Shown here piece by piece: positions 47,503 to 56,700 of a stretch of 64,000 nucleotides of DNA. Numbering within the stretch: position 1 is the first letter of the stretch; each line of letters starts with the position of its first letter. A program made the position numbers and the translations under genes. The stretch is from Alteromonadaceae bacterium (lineage in GTDB: Bacteria; Pseudomonadota; Gammaproteobacteria; Enterobacterales; Alteromonadaceae): NCBI GenBank assembly GCA_013216015.1, contig JABSOI010000036.1, positions 1 to 64,000 on the forward strand, in the 5' to 3' direction. The notes beneath the pieces were generated by a model, which was given only the letters and a program-made list of their open reading frames with translations, had not been told where the DNA came from and did not search any database.

Positions 47503-49500
47503 TTAAATTGCTGACGTCATATATCTGTCCCACCACATCTGAAACATTAACATGCTCCATAATACGGTAGCGTGATCTTTTTGTTCTGTTTTGTGCTCAA
47601 ACCATAACTTGGATATTTGTTCTTCCTTGAAAAATTGTTTTAGTCCTTGTTCCCTGTTGAGTAAACGTTCTTCGGTAATTTCTTTTAGTTCGTTTCTTAA
47701 CCATGAAGCTAATGGTACTGAAAAGCCCATTTTTTTACGATATAAAATATCATCGGGTAAATAGTCTTTAAACGCTTCTTTTAACAGGTATTTCTTTTCA
47801 ACTTTGCCGTCTTTGATGTTGAACTTTAGGTTTGAGGGGATTGTACAGGCAAATTCGACCAGTTTATGATCTAAAATAGGGGCTCTTACTTCCAGTGAGT
47901 TTGCCATACTCATTCGGTCTACTTTTACTAATATATCACCCGGTAAATAGGTTTTCATGTCGGTATATAAAATACGGGATAAGTGATCTTTGCCATCACA
48001 TTTATTGTAAAAGTCAGTGGTTTGTTTTGATGGGTGATAGTCGCCAAGTTTCGTTTTAGTTTCTTTGGTTATTAAATTTTGCCATGTTTCATCATTTATA
48101 AATGAATTAGAGATATAAAAGCCCATTGCGGGTTCAACACTTAAACTATAGAGCAAAGAGCTGGCGCGTTGACATAGATTGATATTTAACTGAGCAGCTA
48201 CTGTTGCTGATAGTTTGGAAAGGCCGGGGAAAATATTTTTTCTTATCCATGTAGGTATTTTGGCCCGCAATTTATTTTCAATATGGTCAATTGAATATTT
48301 TTCGTAACCGGCAAATACTTCGTCACCGCCATCGCCAGCAATAGCCACGGTTACTTTTTCACGGGCAAGCTGTGAAACAAAGTAGGTGGGCACAAGTGAA
48401 GGATCGGCAAAGGGTTCATCAAAAAAAGAAACGATGTGTTCCAGGTTGTCTTCTACGTTTTCTTGTACGATAAGTTCGTGATGATTGGTTTTATATTGAT
48501 CTGCAACTATTTGAGCATATTTTGTTTCATCAAACTTTTCTTCATCAAAACCTATTGAACAGGTAGTAATAGGTTTTGTGCTCTCTTTAGCATTATCTTC
48601 TGCGGTCTTTTCGACACTCTCTTCTACATTATCTTCAGCATTTTCTTTTACAGGCATCTCTGCAGATATTTTTGCCATCAGTGCTACAACACCGCTTGAA
48701 TCTACTCCTCCACTGAGGAATGCGCCTAATGGAACGTCAGAAATCATTCTGTGTTTGGTGCAATCACGGAGCAATGATTGCAGTTGTTTTTTTAATTCTG
48801 GCTCACTAGCTGATGAAGTTTTTGCAAATGAAATATCCCAATACTGTTTTTTATTGATACCGTCTTTAGTAACTGTCAGGTAGTGGCCAGGCTCCAGTTT
48901 ATGAATATTTTGGTAAATGGTTTTAGGATCTGGAATGTATTGATAGGCAAAAAAGTCGTAAACTGAATCTAGTCTAATCTCTTTCGGTATGTCTTTAATC
49001 GCTAGCAGGGCTTTTAACTCTGAAGCAAAAACAATTTCGTTATTATGGCTACAATAATAAAGCGGTTTTTTGCCTATACGGTCCCGGGCAATAAAGAGTT
49101 GTTGTTTTTCTTTATCCCAAAGAGCAAACGCAAACATGCCGTTAATTTTTTGAAGTAATTCAACCCCATGGTATTGATATAAGGCAAGGATAACTTCAGT
49201 GTCGGTATGAGTTTTAAACGGGTAGCCTTTAGCTTTTAGTTCTGCTCTTAATTCTAGGAAATTATAAATTTCACCATTGAATGCGATAACTATTTTATTA
49301 TCATGAGAATGCATTGGTTGAATGCCGGCGTCTGATAAGTCGATGATAGCTAAACGCCGATGACTAAGACCCATATTTTCGTCTAGATATTCAGCACCTG
49401 CATCAGGGCCACGATGGAATATCGCTTGTCCCATGGCTTTTAAGGTTTCTTGATCGCCAATTTGATTGGTGAATTGACTAAATCCTGCAATACCACACAT
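47503..49500 (-). CDS. XrtA-system amidotransferase (asparagine synthase-like)
   Basis: 665 residues. The N-terminal class II glutaminase has the nucleophile Cys2 (MCGIAGF) and FNGEIYNF. The synthetase domain has PP-loop LSGGVDSSGVVAL (about residue 265). This is the exosortase A-associated amidotransferase family, thought to amidate a sugar acid or a similar EPS component. Directly after the PP-loop helix there is an acidic insert of about 30 residues (ENAEDNVEESVEKTAEDN) made of near-repeats that ordinary members probably lack. Cytoplasmic. Confidence 0.9.
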   Translation of the reverse strand: MCGIAGFSQFTNQIGDQETLKAMGQAIFHRGPDAGAEYLDENMGLSHRRLAIIDLSDAGIQPMHSHDNKIVIAFNGEIYNFLELRAELKAKGYPFKTHTDTEVILALYQYHGVELLQKINGMFAFALWDKEKQQLFIARDRIGKKPLYYCSHNNEIVFASELKALLAIKDIPKEIRLDSVYDFFAYQYIPDPKTIYQNIHKLEPGHYLTVTKDGINKKQYWDISFAKTSSASEPELKKQLQSLLRDCTKHRMISDVPLGAFLSGGVDSSGVVALMAKISAEMPVKENAEDNVEESVEKTAEDNAKESTKPITTCSIGFDEEKFDETKYAQIVADQYKTNHHELIVQENVEDNLEHIVSFFDEPFADPSLVPTYFVSQLAREKVTVAIAGDGGDEVFAGYEKYSIDHIENKLRAKIPTWIRKNIFPGLSKLSATVAAQLNINLCQRASSLLYSLSVEPAMGFYISNSFINDETWQNLITKETKTKLGDYHPSKQTTDFYNKCDGKDHLSRILYTDMKTYLPGDILVKVDRMSMANSLEVRAPILDHKLVEFACTIPSNLKFNIKDGKVEKKYLLKEAFKDYLPDDILYRKKMGFSVPLASWLRNELKEITEERLLNREQGLKQFFKEEQISKLWFEHKTEQKDHATVLWSMLMFQMWWDRYMTSAI

Positions 49501-49568
49501 TTTTCTTAAACATTCCTTTTGTCTTGGTTACTAATTATTGTCGTTTCTAAATACCGAGGGTAAAAAAT

Positions 49569-50675
49569 TTATAAGCTTATGTATTTTCTTACTTTTGGCC
49601 CAAGAAATACCGTGATATTCAGAGGTAGTTTTCGCCAAATGTGTTCAACTAAACTTCTTAATTTTCCATTAGTTGATGATGTTAATTTGGCTTCTGTGTT
49701 ATCTATTTCTTGGTTTTTTTTCTTCAAATTTCCAGTATTCGATGAAACAGATAGTATTCGCCAATTCAAAGGTACTGGTTGGGCACCCCATTGTTGTTTG
49801 AATTTGTAAGTTCCTTCGCCGTAACTAGATCGTCCAAAATCAAATGTTTTAATTCCGTTATCACTTAAATGTTTAAGGAACGACCAATATAACATCATGT
49901 TGGGCGACAGGCGATTATATTTTGCTTGGGTTGATGCCCATGGAATAGAGGCTTTATTTCCTGCAATTAACACAATGCCTGCACCTACGGGTGTTTCATC
50001 TTTATAAACAATAGAAATAATCATATTGTTTTGATAGTGTTTCAATAAAGAAATAAACCATTGTTTTGCATGAACAGGAGAGCCCAATGCTCGCATGTTA
50101 TGGGAAAAGACATGATAAAAATCGTCTATCATTGATTCACTTGAGCCTAATTTATAGCTTAGGCCGTTTTTTTCAGATTTTCTAATTTGACTGCGAAGTT
50201 TAGATTTAAAACTGGCAAATAAAGTTTCTGCGTCAGAGGGTAAAGGCATTAACATGCTGACCTTTTGGCTACTCTTTGGATCTAACTGGAATGTTGTCTT
50301 TTCTGATTTATCACCTGAACGTATTTCTATAAACTTGGCATTAAGTTGTAGAGCTACTTTTTTACTTTCATTTAATAATTTTTGTTCAATTTCTTCATTA
50401 TTGGCCAAAATACCACCGATGTCACAAAAAGGTAATGCGCAAAGGTTTGCTTGTCCGAATGGTTTTGAAAAAATTATCAATGGGAAAATACCCACTATTT
50501 TTTTATTGTTCCCGCTGATATCTTCCGCAACAAGGTAGTGGCTAATATGTTTATAGGCAGAGGTAACAGCCTGCTGCCAGGCAAATAAGTGATACGGTGT
50601 GTGTTCGTTATGTTGATTAACGTATTCGTCCCAGGACGTTTGATCTAACTCAGTTGCAGTTCTTATATCTATCAT
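49569..50675 (-). CDS. XrtA-system FemAB-related protein
   Basis: 368 residues, GNAT/FemAB fold. The N-terminal WDEYVNQHNEHTPYHLFAW, the middle SKLRSQIRKSEKNGLSYKLG and C-terminal FDFGRSSYGEGTYKFKQQWG are the PEP-CTERM-associated FemAB hallmarks. FemAB enzymes transfer amino acids from aminoacyl-tRNA; here it may acylate a sugar. Its start shares one base with the stop of the deacetylase gene (TAATG). Confidence 0.9.
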   Translation of the reverse strand: MIDIRTATELDQTSWDEYVNQHNEHTPYHLFAWQQAVTSAYKHISHYLVAEDISGNNKKIVGIFPLIIFSKPFGQANLCALPFCDIGGILANNEEIEQKLLNESKKVALQLNAKFIEIRSGDKSEKTTFQLDPKSSQKVSMLMPLPSDAETLFASFKSKLRSQIRKSEKNGLSYKLGSSESMIDDFYHVFSHNMRALGSPVHAKQWFISLLKHYQNNMIISIVYKDETPVGAGIVLIAGNKASIPWASTQAKYNRLSPNMMLYWSFLKHLSDNGIKTFDFGRSSYGEGTYKFKQQWGAQPVPLNWRILSVSSNTGNLKKKNQEIDNTEAKLTSSTNGKLRSLVEHIWRKLPLNITVFLGPKVRKYISL

Positions 50676-51712
50676 TAATTACTCTTGTCGTTTTTTTCGT
50701 GATTGATGATAATTTCTTTGGCCTCTGAAATTGTGCAAAACTTTACTTTGCGATTTTTTTGCAGATGTTCAATCACTTCTCTTATTTGCTGGCAAATTGT
50801 TTCTCTGGCGTTGCTCTGGCTGGATAAACCAGTAACATTTTCAATTAAACTTGAACTGTGAAAATACATATGTAAAACCGTGTGCCCTTTTTTTAAACTG
50901 CCATCTACTAAGGTTTTCATGTTGTCAGCCGAACAGAGCTCTGGACATAAATATAATTTCCTTAATACTTTAGTATGCCATAAAAAACCATTGATTCTTA
51001 ACCAGATAAAAGGTGGTTTTGCGAACATCTTATGTAACTTTTGAGCCAGTGAATAATAAGGGCGGTTAAATCCTACTGTGACAGGAATTTCCAGCACACA
51101 TTGCTCATTGTTATGTTCATTGGCGTTTGTGCTGGCGATGTCGGCCTGTTTGTTGGTATCGTTCAGGTCAGGCCAATAAGGGATGTTTGGTGCGCTCTCG
51201 CAAGAAAAGTATTCACTTTTGTAAAGCGGATAAACACTGGAATCTACAGATATACCTTCCTGGTGAAGTAATTTCAATATTTCACCATTAATTCCCCAAC
51301 GCCCGGTTCGAAAAGATTTTGGTGTTTGACCAATTTCTTTGATGATTTTTTTGTTAAGCGCCAGTAATTTTTGCTTAACATGATCAATAGGTAAATTAAC
51401 GACGTGTGAAGACGCTTCACAGGTGTCATCAAAAAATGGTGGGTTTACCCAGGGATGTAAATGAGCACCTATTTCGCAATAACTCTTATTAAGTGCTTTT
51501 AAAGTATTTGCAGCTACAAGATCATTTGCCACGGCATAATCAACAAAATAGGTAGGTTTAATACCTAACTCTTGGCAAAAAAATTGAAAAGCGGGTAATT
51601 CCTTAATGTTTTTAACACAAAAGTTGTCTTCAGGGAAGGGGCCAGACCAATCCCATTCTTCTTCAGTATCGACTGACAAAACAAAAAGTATTTGACCGCT
51701 TGAATCATCCAT
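50675..51712 (-). CDS. Polysaccharide deacetylase-like protein
   Basis: 345 residues with a NodB-like fold. FVLSVDTEEEWDW provides the Asp pair, EIGAHLHPWVNPP the His ligand region, and SFRTGRWGINGEILKLL the later conserved segment. HMYFHSSSL near residue 275 could be the last His motif. It differs from the DUF3473 type at 25370, so the locus has two distinct deacetylases. No signal peptide. Between the GT4 and FemAB genes, with gaps of 2 and -1 bases. Confidence 0.82.
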   Translation of the reverse strand: MDDSSGQILFVLSVDTEEEWDWSGPFPEDNFCVKNIKELPAFQFFCQELGIKPTYFVDYAVANDLVAANTLKALNKSYCEIGAHLHPWVNPPFFDDTCEASSHVVNLPIDHVKQKLLALNKKIIKEIGQTPKSFRTGRWGINGEILKLLHQEGISVDSSVYPLYKSEYFSCESAPNIPYWPDLNDTNKQADIASTNANEHNNEQCVLEIPVTVGFNRPYYSLAQKLHKMFAKPPFIWLRINGFLWHTKVLRKLYLCPELCSADNMKTLVDGSLKKGHTVLHMYFHSSSLIENVTGLSSQSNARETICQQIREVIEHLQKNRKVKFCTISEAKEIIINHEKNDKSN

Positions 51713-51714
51713 TT

Positions 51715-52836
51715 TTATTTTTCTTCCATCATTGCGTTAAATAGTTCGGTGTACTCATTAGCCATTCGTTGAGCAGAATAATGTTGATTAACATAATCTC
51801 TGGCGTTATTGGTCAGTTCTTCTGCATAATCAGGTTCAAATAATAACTTTTCCCAATACTGACTCAGTGTTTCTTTATCGCCATATTTGGCGAGTAATCC
51901 ACTTTGTTCATGAGTGATTAATTGATCTATTCCTGCAATGTCATAAGCTGCTACAGGTATTTTCATTGCAGTTGCTTCCATTAAGCACCGAGGTATACCT
52001 TCTAAAGAAGAGGTCATAACAAATAAATCAAAATTTTGTAATAGCTCAAGTCGGTCATCCCTGAAGCCTAAGAATTCAATTTTGTCAGCAAATTTCATTT
52101 TATTTGCATAGGTTTCCAATTCAGCCCGTTGATCACCGTCACCGAGTAATATTAATTTTAAATTATGGTGCTTTAAACAAAGTGTTTCAAATATCTCAAG
52201 TATGTCAAAAATGTTTTTTCGGCTGATCATTTGGCCAACAAAGCCAATACGTTTTTCGTCTGCTTGTTTTTGTAATGGTAACAAGCGTTGTTCTTCAACT
52301 TCGGACAGGTCGACACCATTTTGAATATAAACTAGCTGATGTTCTTTTACGCGATGTTTTCGTGAATCATCACAAAGCTGTTTAGAAAGCGGCACAACTT
52401 TAGTGGCATATTTCATGCTTTTACAGCCAAGCCAAATAAAGGTTCTTAATTTTATATCTTCAGCATTTTCAAAGCCATGGGGAGTCACAATGCTTTTTAT
52501 GCCTGCTTTTTTTGCTGCGATTATACCTAAAATATCTGATTTATAGCCATGAGTATGAATAATATCAATATTTCTGTCTTTGATAAGTTTGACCAGTTTA
52601 TTTATTACGGATAAGTCAAAGCGTCCTGCCATGGGTATTTCAAAAGTTTCACCACATTTTTCCTGATATTGTTTTACTAGTTCTAAATCTTGTGAGTTTT
52701 CTTCTAATGTTATTGCCAAATCACAACGAACTTGTTTTTTATCAAGATGTTTTGCTAATGCTAAAATCCAGCGTTCGGCACCGTAAAAACCTGTTGAGCA
52801 TATAAATTGTAATACGTTAATTGATTTATTTGTCAT
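51715..52836 (-). CDS. Glycosyltransferase family 4 (TIGR03088-like, XrtA-associated)
   Basis: 373 residues from the ATG at 52836. INVLQFICSTGFYGAERWIL (GAE acceptor loop), GFVGQMISRKNIFDILEIFE and MTSSLEGIPRCLMEATAMK identify a GT-B retaining transferase of the PEP-CTERM-linked group. The frame stays open upstream to 52965 through an Asn/Tyr repeat (NNYNNYNNYN). That part overlaps the GT2 stop and encodes the 9-bp microsatellite, so it is not likely translated. The repeats carry TATAAT motifs in the direction of this gene. Confidence 0.9.
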   Translation of the reverse strand: MTNKSINVLQFICSTGFYGAERWILALAKHLDKKQVRCDLAITLEENSQDLELVKQYQEKCGETFEIPMAGRFDLSVINKLVKLIKDRNIDIIHTHGYKSDILGIIAAKKAGIKSIVTPHGFENAEDIKLRTFIWLGCKSMKYATKVVPLSKQLCDDSRKHRVKEHQLVYIQNGVDLSEVEEQRLLPLQKQADEKRIGFVGQMISRKNIFDILEIFETLCLKHHNLKLILLGDGDQRAELETYANKMKFADKIEFLGFRDDRLELLQNFDLFVMTSSLEGIPRCLMEATAMKIPVAAYDIAGIDQLITHEQSGLLAKYGDKETLSQYWEKLLFEPDYAEELTNNARDYVNQHYSAQRMANEYTELFNAMMEEK

Positions 52837-52861
52837 AGTATTTTCGTTGTTATAGTTGTTT

Positions 52862-52897
52862 TTATTATAGTTATTATAGTTATTATAGTTATTATAG
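52862..52897 (-). repeat. 9-bp microsatellite carrying -10-like boxes
   Basis: Four perfect copies of TTATTATAG (plus strand), with degenerate copies on both sides. On the minus strand each unit reads CTATAATAA and so contains TATAAT, the sigma70 -10 consensus, 26-61 bases before the GT4 start. Copy-number change would add or remove potential promoter boxes or change leader length without altering any frame. Confidence 0.85.
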
Positions 52898-52912
52898 TTA
52901 ATATTGTTTATG

Positions 52913-53929
52913 TTACTTAATGCCTGTGTTTGAAAATGACTTAAATACCCCGCCCAATGTCCCAAAAGCTCTGGCCGGAAAATAAATTAAGTAGAATTTG
53001 AAAACATGCCAAAAAGACACTTTTTTATTGGTTAAATGATATAAACGGGCGCTGTAGAGTCCAACGGGTATTAATAATAAGATAAAGCTGATTACTGTAA
53101 GTACTGGGTTGTTGCTTATCGTTGCCAATACACCAATTAAAAATAATATGAATAAAGCTATGGGAATAATAAAGCTGGGTATTTCTCTTAATGGTATTTT
53201 TCGGCCTTTAATTGACTGGAGGTTTGATTGACCTCGCCAAATTTCCTTTTTGTACATTTCGTTATATTGTTTATCTTCACCTAAATGTACGTAACTTGCT
53301 GCTGACGTGTAATAAAGTTTGCCTAATTGATGAACCTGATCGGTGAAATAATAGTCTTCACATGTGATCAAATGCTCAGGAAAACCTTTCACTTCATTAA
53401 AAACGTCCCTTGTTAAAAATAAATTCCGCCCGGGTAAAAAATTCACATTGCAGTCTAATTCCGCGTTGCTGAGGGCAGTACGAATTTGTTCTAGAGGCGG
53501 GGCATTCTGGCTGTTAATTTGTGCGGCACTCACTAATTTACGTTCTGTTTTTTCATTAAGGGTGTTTATCATGCAGCTAAGCCAGTTATTAGAAAGCTGC
53601 ACATCAGCGTCAAGAAAGGCCAGATATTCACCTTCTGCCTGCGTTACACCATAATTCCTTAAAGCAGAAATTGTGTTGTCTGGAGATTGAAAAAATATTT
53701 TTATGGGAATTTGGTTGGAATTAACGTGTTCCGCTATAGCTAAACTTTCATTTTGAGTGATCACTAGAATTTCAAACGGTGAGGTATCAAAATTTTGAGC
53801 AATTATAGACTCAAGGGTTTGAATTAAAAATTCCTGACGACCTTTGTGTGGAATGATAAAAGATATTTTTGCCACCGTATTATTTATTTCAGCAGTATTG
53901 CTTGTTTCCGTAGTATTACCTATTTCCAC
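52913..53929 (-). CDS. Glycosyltransferase family 2, membrane-associated
   Basis: 338 residues. SFIIPHKGRQEFLIQTLESI and the DAD motif (AFLDADVQLSNNWL) mark the GT2 GT-A fold, and ITCEDYYFTDQVHQLG holds the ED site. Two or three membrane helices (about 255-310) anchor it to the inner membrane. The first 18 residues (EIGNTTETSNTAEINNT) are a low-complexity extension before the domain; no later Met offers another start. It is preceded by the YetA-like gene with 3 bases between. Confidence 0.88.
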   Translation of the reverse strand: MEIGNTTETSNTAEINNTVAKISFIIPHKGRQEFLIQTLESIIAQNFDTSPFEILVITQNESLAIAEHVNSNQIPIKIFFQSPDNTISALRNYGVTQAEGEYLAFLDADVQLSNNWLSCMINTLNEKTERKLVSAAQINSQNAPPLEQIRTALSNAELDCNVNFLPGRNLFLTRDVFNEVKGFPEHLITCEDYYFTDQVHQLGKLYYTSAASYVHLGEDKQYNEMYKKEIWRGQSNLQSIKGRKIPLREIPSFIIPIALFILFLIGVLATISNNPVLTVISFILLLIPVGLYSARLYHLTNKKVSFWHVFKFYLIYFPARAFGTLGGVFKSFSNTGIK

Positions 53930-53932
53930 GTA

Positions 53933-56575
53933 TTACTTCCCTAATTTCTTGAATAATTGATCAACCGAAGTTGAACGTTTCCTGAGCCAGGTTAATTCTT
54001 TTGACAAGGAAGTATTACTTAATGTGACTAAAAATGCATTAACCAATTTTCTATTTGTTGAAATATCTACTTGTTTATACCGTGTTGAATTGTCGTTGGG
54101 GTGTTTGAATGTAAATTTCTCGACATAACTTTTGATTCCATGATTTTGCATCAGTATACTTAAAATTCTTGTAAAACTGCGAGTTGGCTCATTGCTCAAT
54201 GTTTGTATTAGATAGTTGTAAATACTGTTTGCTTTGTCTTGGCATGATTGTTTAAGTGTTTCATTTTTAGCAAAGTAGCTGGCCATGTAGAGTATATTTG
54301 CCTTACGTATATCTTGTGCTGCCCACGTATGGTTAGGATATTCCAAATTTTCAGGGGTAGTTAAATAAGGCTGCTCATTTTTACACATCCAATTTGCGTA
54401 GTGTAATAAAGCATTTTTGGCATAATTGAAAGAGCTGTCGAATTGGTAGCTGTTTTCTTTCGTTTGTAAATAGCGATAAATTGCTTGTAATAACACGGTA
54501 TAAAACCAGCACTCTTCAACATTATCTAGATTTCTGGCTTCAATATCATCTTCAGGGTGAATGGTATTTTTTATTATTAAACTGGCTTTGTCTAAGTACG
54601 ATTGCTTTCCTGTAAGTTCATAGCTATCGATTAGCGCAATAATATAATGACCTGTACCGCGGTCTAATGGATATTTTCCGGTAAATATATTTTTGGTGTC
54701 GTTTCTGTTCTTGTTTTTTATTGCCAGTAAAAAATCTGCGAGAGTACCAGAGCCTTCATATACATTTGTTATCCAGTTGCTTAGTTTAGTAACTGCTTGT
54801 TTAGAGCTTTCGTCTCCTGTTAGAAAATAATGCAGCATTAAGCCTGTGGTATAGCAATGTTGTCCACCGGGGCCACCGCCGCCAGCGTGATCTTGATAAG
54901 CGTTGGAAATTTGATGTTTGGAATAGGTTCTATGACTGGCCGTTTCTGCGGGTAAATAGTGATCTGTATGCCAGAATAAACCGCCATTATATTCATTTCT
55001 ATCTTGGGTGGTATGATAAATATCTATATTTTTTACATGATCTGCAAGGTCATTGGCTAATGTTAACCACTGGAGATTATTGGTGGTTAAATACTGTTTT
55101 AACAGGCCATATAACGGGTCATATTGATTATTGAAATGAGAAATAAGTTCATCGTTTCCCAAGCATTCCAATGTTTCATGATCGGCATATAAATCACCAA
55201 AATTTCGCCAACCGAATTCATCAATCAGCTCTCTTTTGTGAAAGAAGTTATTGGCTGAGTTTATTCCATCATTAATTATATCGTTATAGCTTGTTTCAGA
55301 TTCAGTTGTTGAAAAAAATGGAATTGCTTTAGTTTTGGTTAAATAGTCAACACACACTGAAATGTGGATTGGTGATTCAAAGTGATGAAGTTGATCTTTA
55401 TTGCCGCCATAGTCAACATAAAAAGTATCACTTTTCTTTTCCCCAGGTTGTAATTCAAAGCCGCCAGTAGCTTGGTGAGGGAATAAACCTAGCGTGACTG
55501 AATTGGCATTAACTTCTATTGCTTTAGGAAATTTCTGCCAGAAATTTTCTATATGCATAGTTAATGACGAGTTGGAGATTGTTTTATTGATATCTTTTGA
55601 TGCACCATGGTTTATATGAATTGTGGGTGATGCGCGTTCAGCTTTTTCTAGCGGTTCTTGCTGGGCTGAAGAGGTAAGTCGATAACCATTAAACTCAAGT
55701 GTCACTTTGCCTTGATGGTTAATATGATTTTTGCTTTGCCAATTTTCACCCCCACTACTTGATTGAAATATCAGTAATTCATTTGGTGAATATTCTTTCC
55801 ATGGATTTGTTTCGTTTGTCTTGCAGTATAGTAAGTCATTACTTTGCTTGTTAAAGACAGCATTGAAGGATTTAAGAAAAATAGAATTTTCATTACCTAA
55901 ATCCCACTTACCGCCACTATGTACCATGCTATTAGGATTGTGTAATATAATGTGGAATTTAATGTAAGATTTATTTAAATAAAATGTTATTTCTGCTTTA
56001 AAATTAATTGTGCTCTCTTGCTGTGAATTTTGAAAACTTCCGGAGAATTGCAACGTTATTTTTAGTTTGTTTGAATGGTCTGCCAATATTTTATTAAAGT
56101 TGGAAGCTGTTATTTTCGGAATATATTGTCTGTTTTCGTTATCTGTTAAAATTAAGCTATTAATTTGTGTGACGAGGTTATTATTATCTTCCAGTGTAAA
56201 AATACCAAGTTCATTTTTATTTACTTGAAAAATGATTGAACCAGTATTTATGAAAAATAATTTAGGTGTTTCTTTGATTTGTATTGAATTATCTTCAATG
56301 GAATGTTCACTGTGAGAACTTTTTAAGTATATGGTGTTTGTACTGTTTTCATTTATCGAGTATTGAAAGTCAACTCTAACCCATTTAAGTGAGTTATTTG
56401 GCCATAAAGCTAAAGGAGTTATTTGACATAAAATATTCTGTTGGTCATTATTAACCAATATCAAGGTATTAGTATTAAAAACTTTACTATTTTCAAATGG
56501 AATGCTTACACTAACTGGCTCAGAAATTTTGCGTAATGCTTGAGTTTCTCTGATTGATATTGGTACATTGATCAT
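53933..56575 (-). CDS. Large YetA/PcRGLX-like protein (putative lyase or hydrolase fold)
   Basis: 880 residues, no signal peptide. The N-terminal beta-rich part (VPISIRETQALRKISEPVSV, LALWPNNSLKWVRVDFQ) and a later ATGGFELQPGEKKSDTFYVD resemble the YetA and exo-rhamnogalacturonan lyase-like families. From about residue 460 comes an alpha/alpha-toroid-like helical half with GGLFWHTDHYLPAETASH and AGGGGPGGQHCYTTGLMLHY. Catalysis cannot be confirmed. If cytoplasmic, it would act on an intermediate rather than the finished glycan. First gene of the minus-strand run, divergent from the GNAT gene. Confidence 0.6.
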   Translation of the reverse strand: MINVPISIRETQALRKISEPVSVSIPFENSKVFNTNTLILVNNDQQNILCQITPLALWPNNSLKWVRVDFQYSINENSTNTIYLKSSHSEHSIEDNSIQIKETPKLFFINTGSIIFQVNKNELGIFTLEDNNNLVTQINSLILTDNENRQYIPKITASNFNKILADHSNKLKITLQFSGSFQNSQQESTINFKAEITFYLNKSYIKFHIILHNPNSMVHSGGKWDLGNENSIFLKSFNAVFNKQSNDLLYCKTNETNPWKEYSPNELLIFQSSSGGENWQSKNHINHQGKVTLEFNGYRLTSSAQQEPLEKAERASPTIHINHGASKDINKTISNSSLTMHIENFWQKFPKAIEVNANSVTLGLFPHQATGGFELQPGEKKSDTFYVDYGGNKDQLHHFESPIHISVCVDYLTKTKAIPFFSTTESETSYNDIINDGINSANNFFHKRELIDEFGWRNFGDLYADHETLECLGNDELISHFNNQYDPLYGLLKQYLTTNNLQWLTLANDLADHVKNIDIYHTTQDRNEYNGGLFWHTDHYLPAETASHRTYSKHQISNAYQDHAGGGGPGGQHCYTTGLMLHYFLTGDESSKQAVTKLSNWITNVYEGSGTLADFLLAIKNKNRNDTKNIFTGKYPLDRGTGHYIIALIDSYELTGKQSYLDKASLIIKNTIHPEDDIEARNLDNVEECWFYTVLLQAIYRYLQTKENSYQFDSSFNYAKNALLHYANWMCKNEQPYLTTPENLEYPNHTWAAQDIRKANILYMASYFAKNETLKQSCQDKANSIYNYLIQTLSNEPTRSFTRILSILMQNHGIKSYVEKFTFKHPNDNSTRYKQVDISTNRKLVNAFLVTLSNTSLSKELTWLRKRSTSVDQLFKKLGK

Positions 56576-56700
56576 GTTAAACGTTTCATTCCACTGTAAA
56601 AGTAGTTATTTGAATTAAATTGTCAATTGCTTTAGGGTCACTTGTCAATTGTTTATCTCAATTATGTAAAAATAATCTAATTTAATATTGTAAAAACTAT

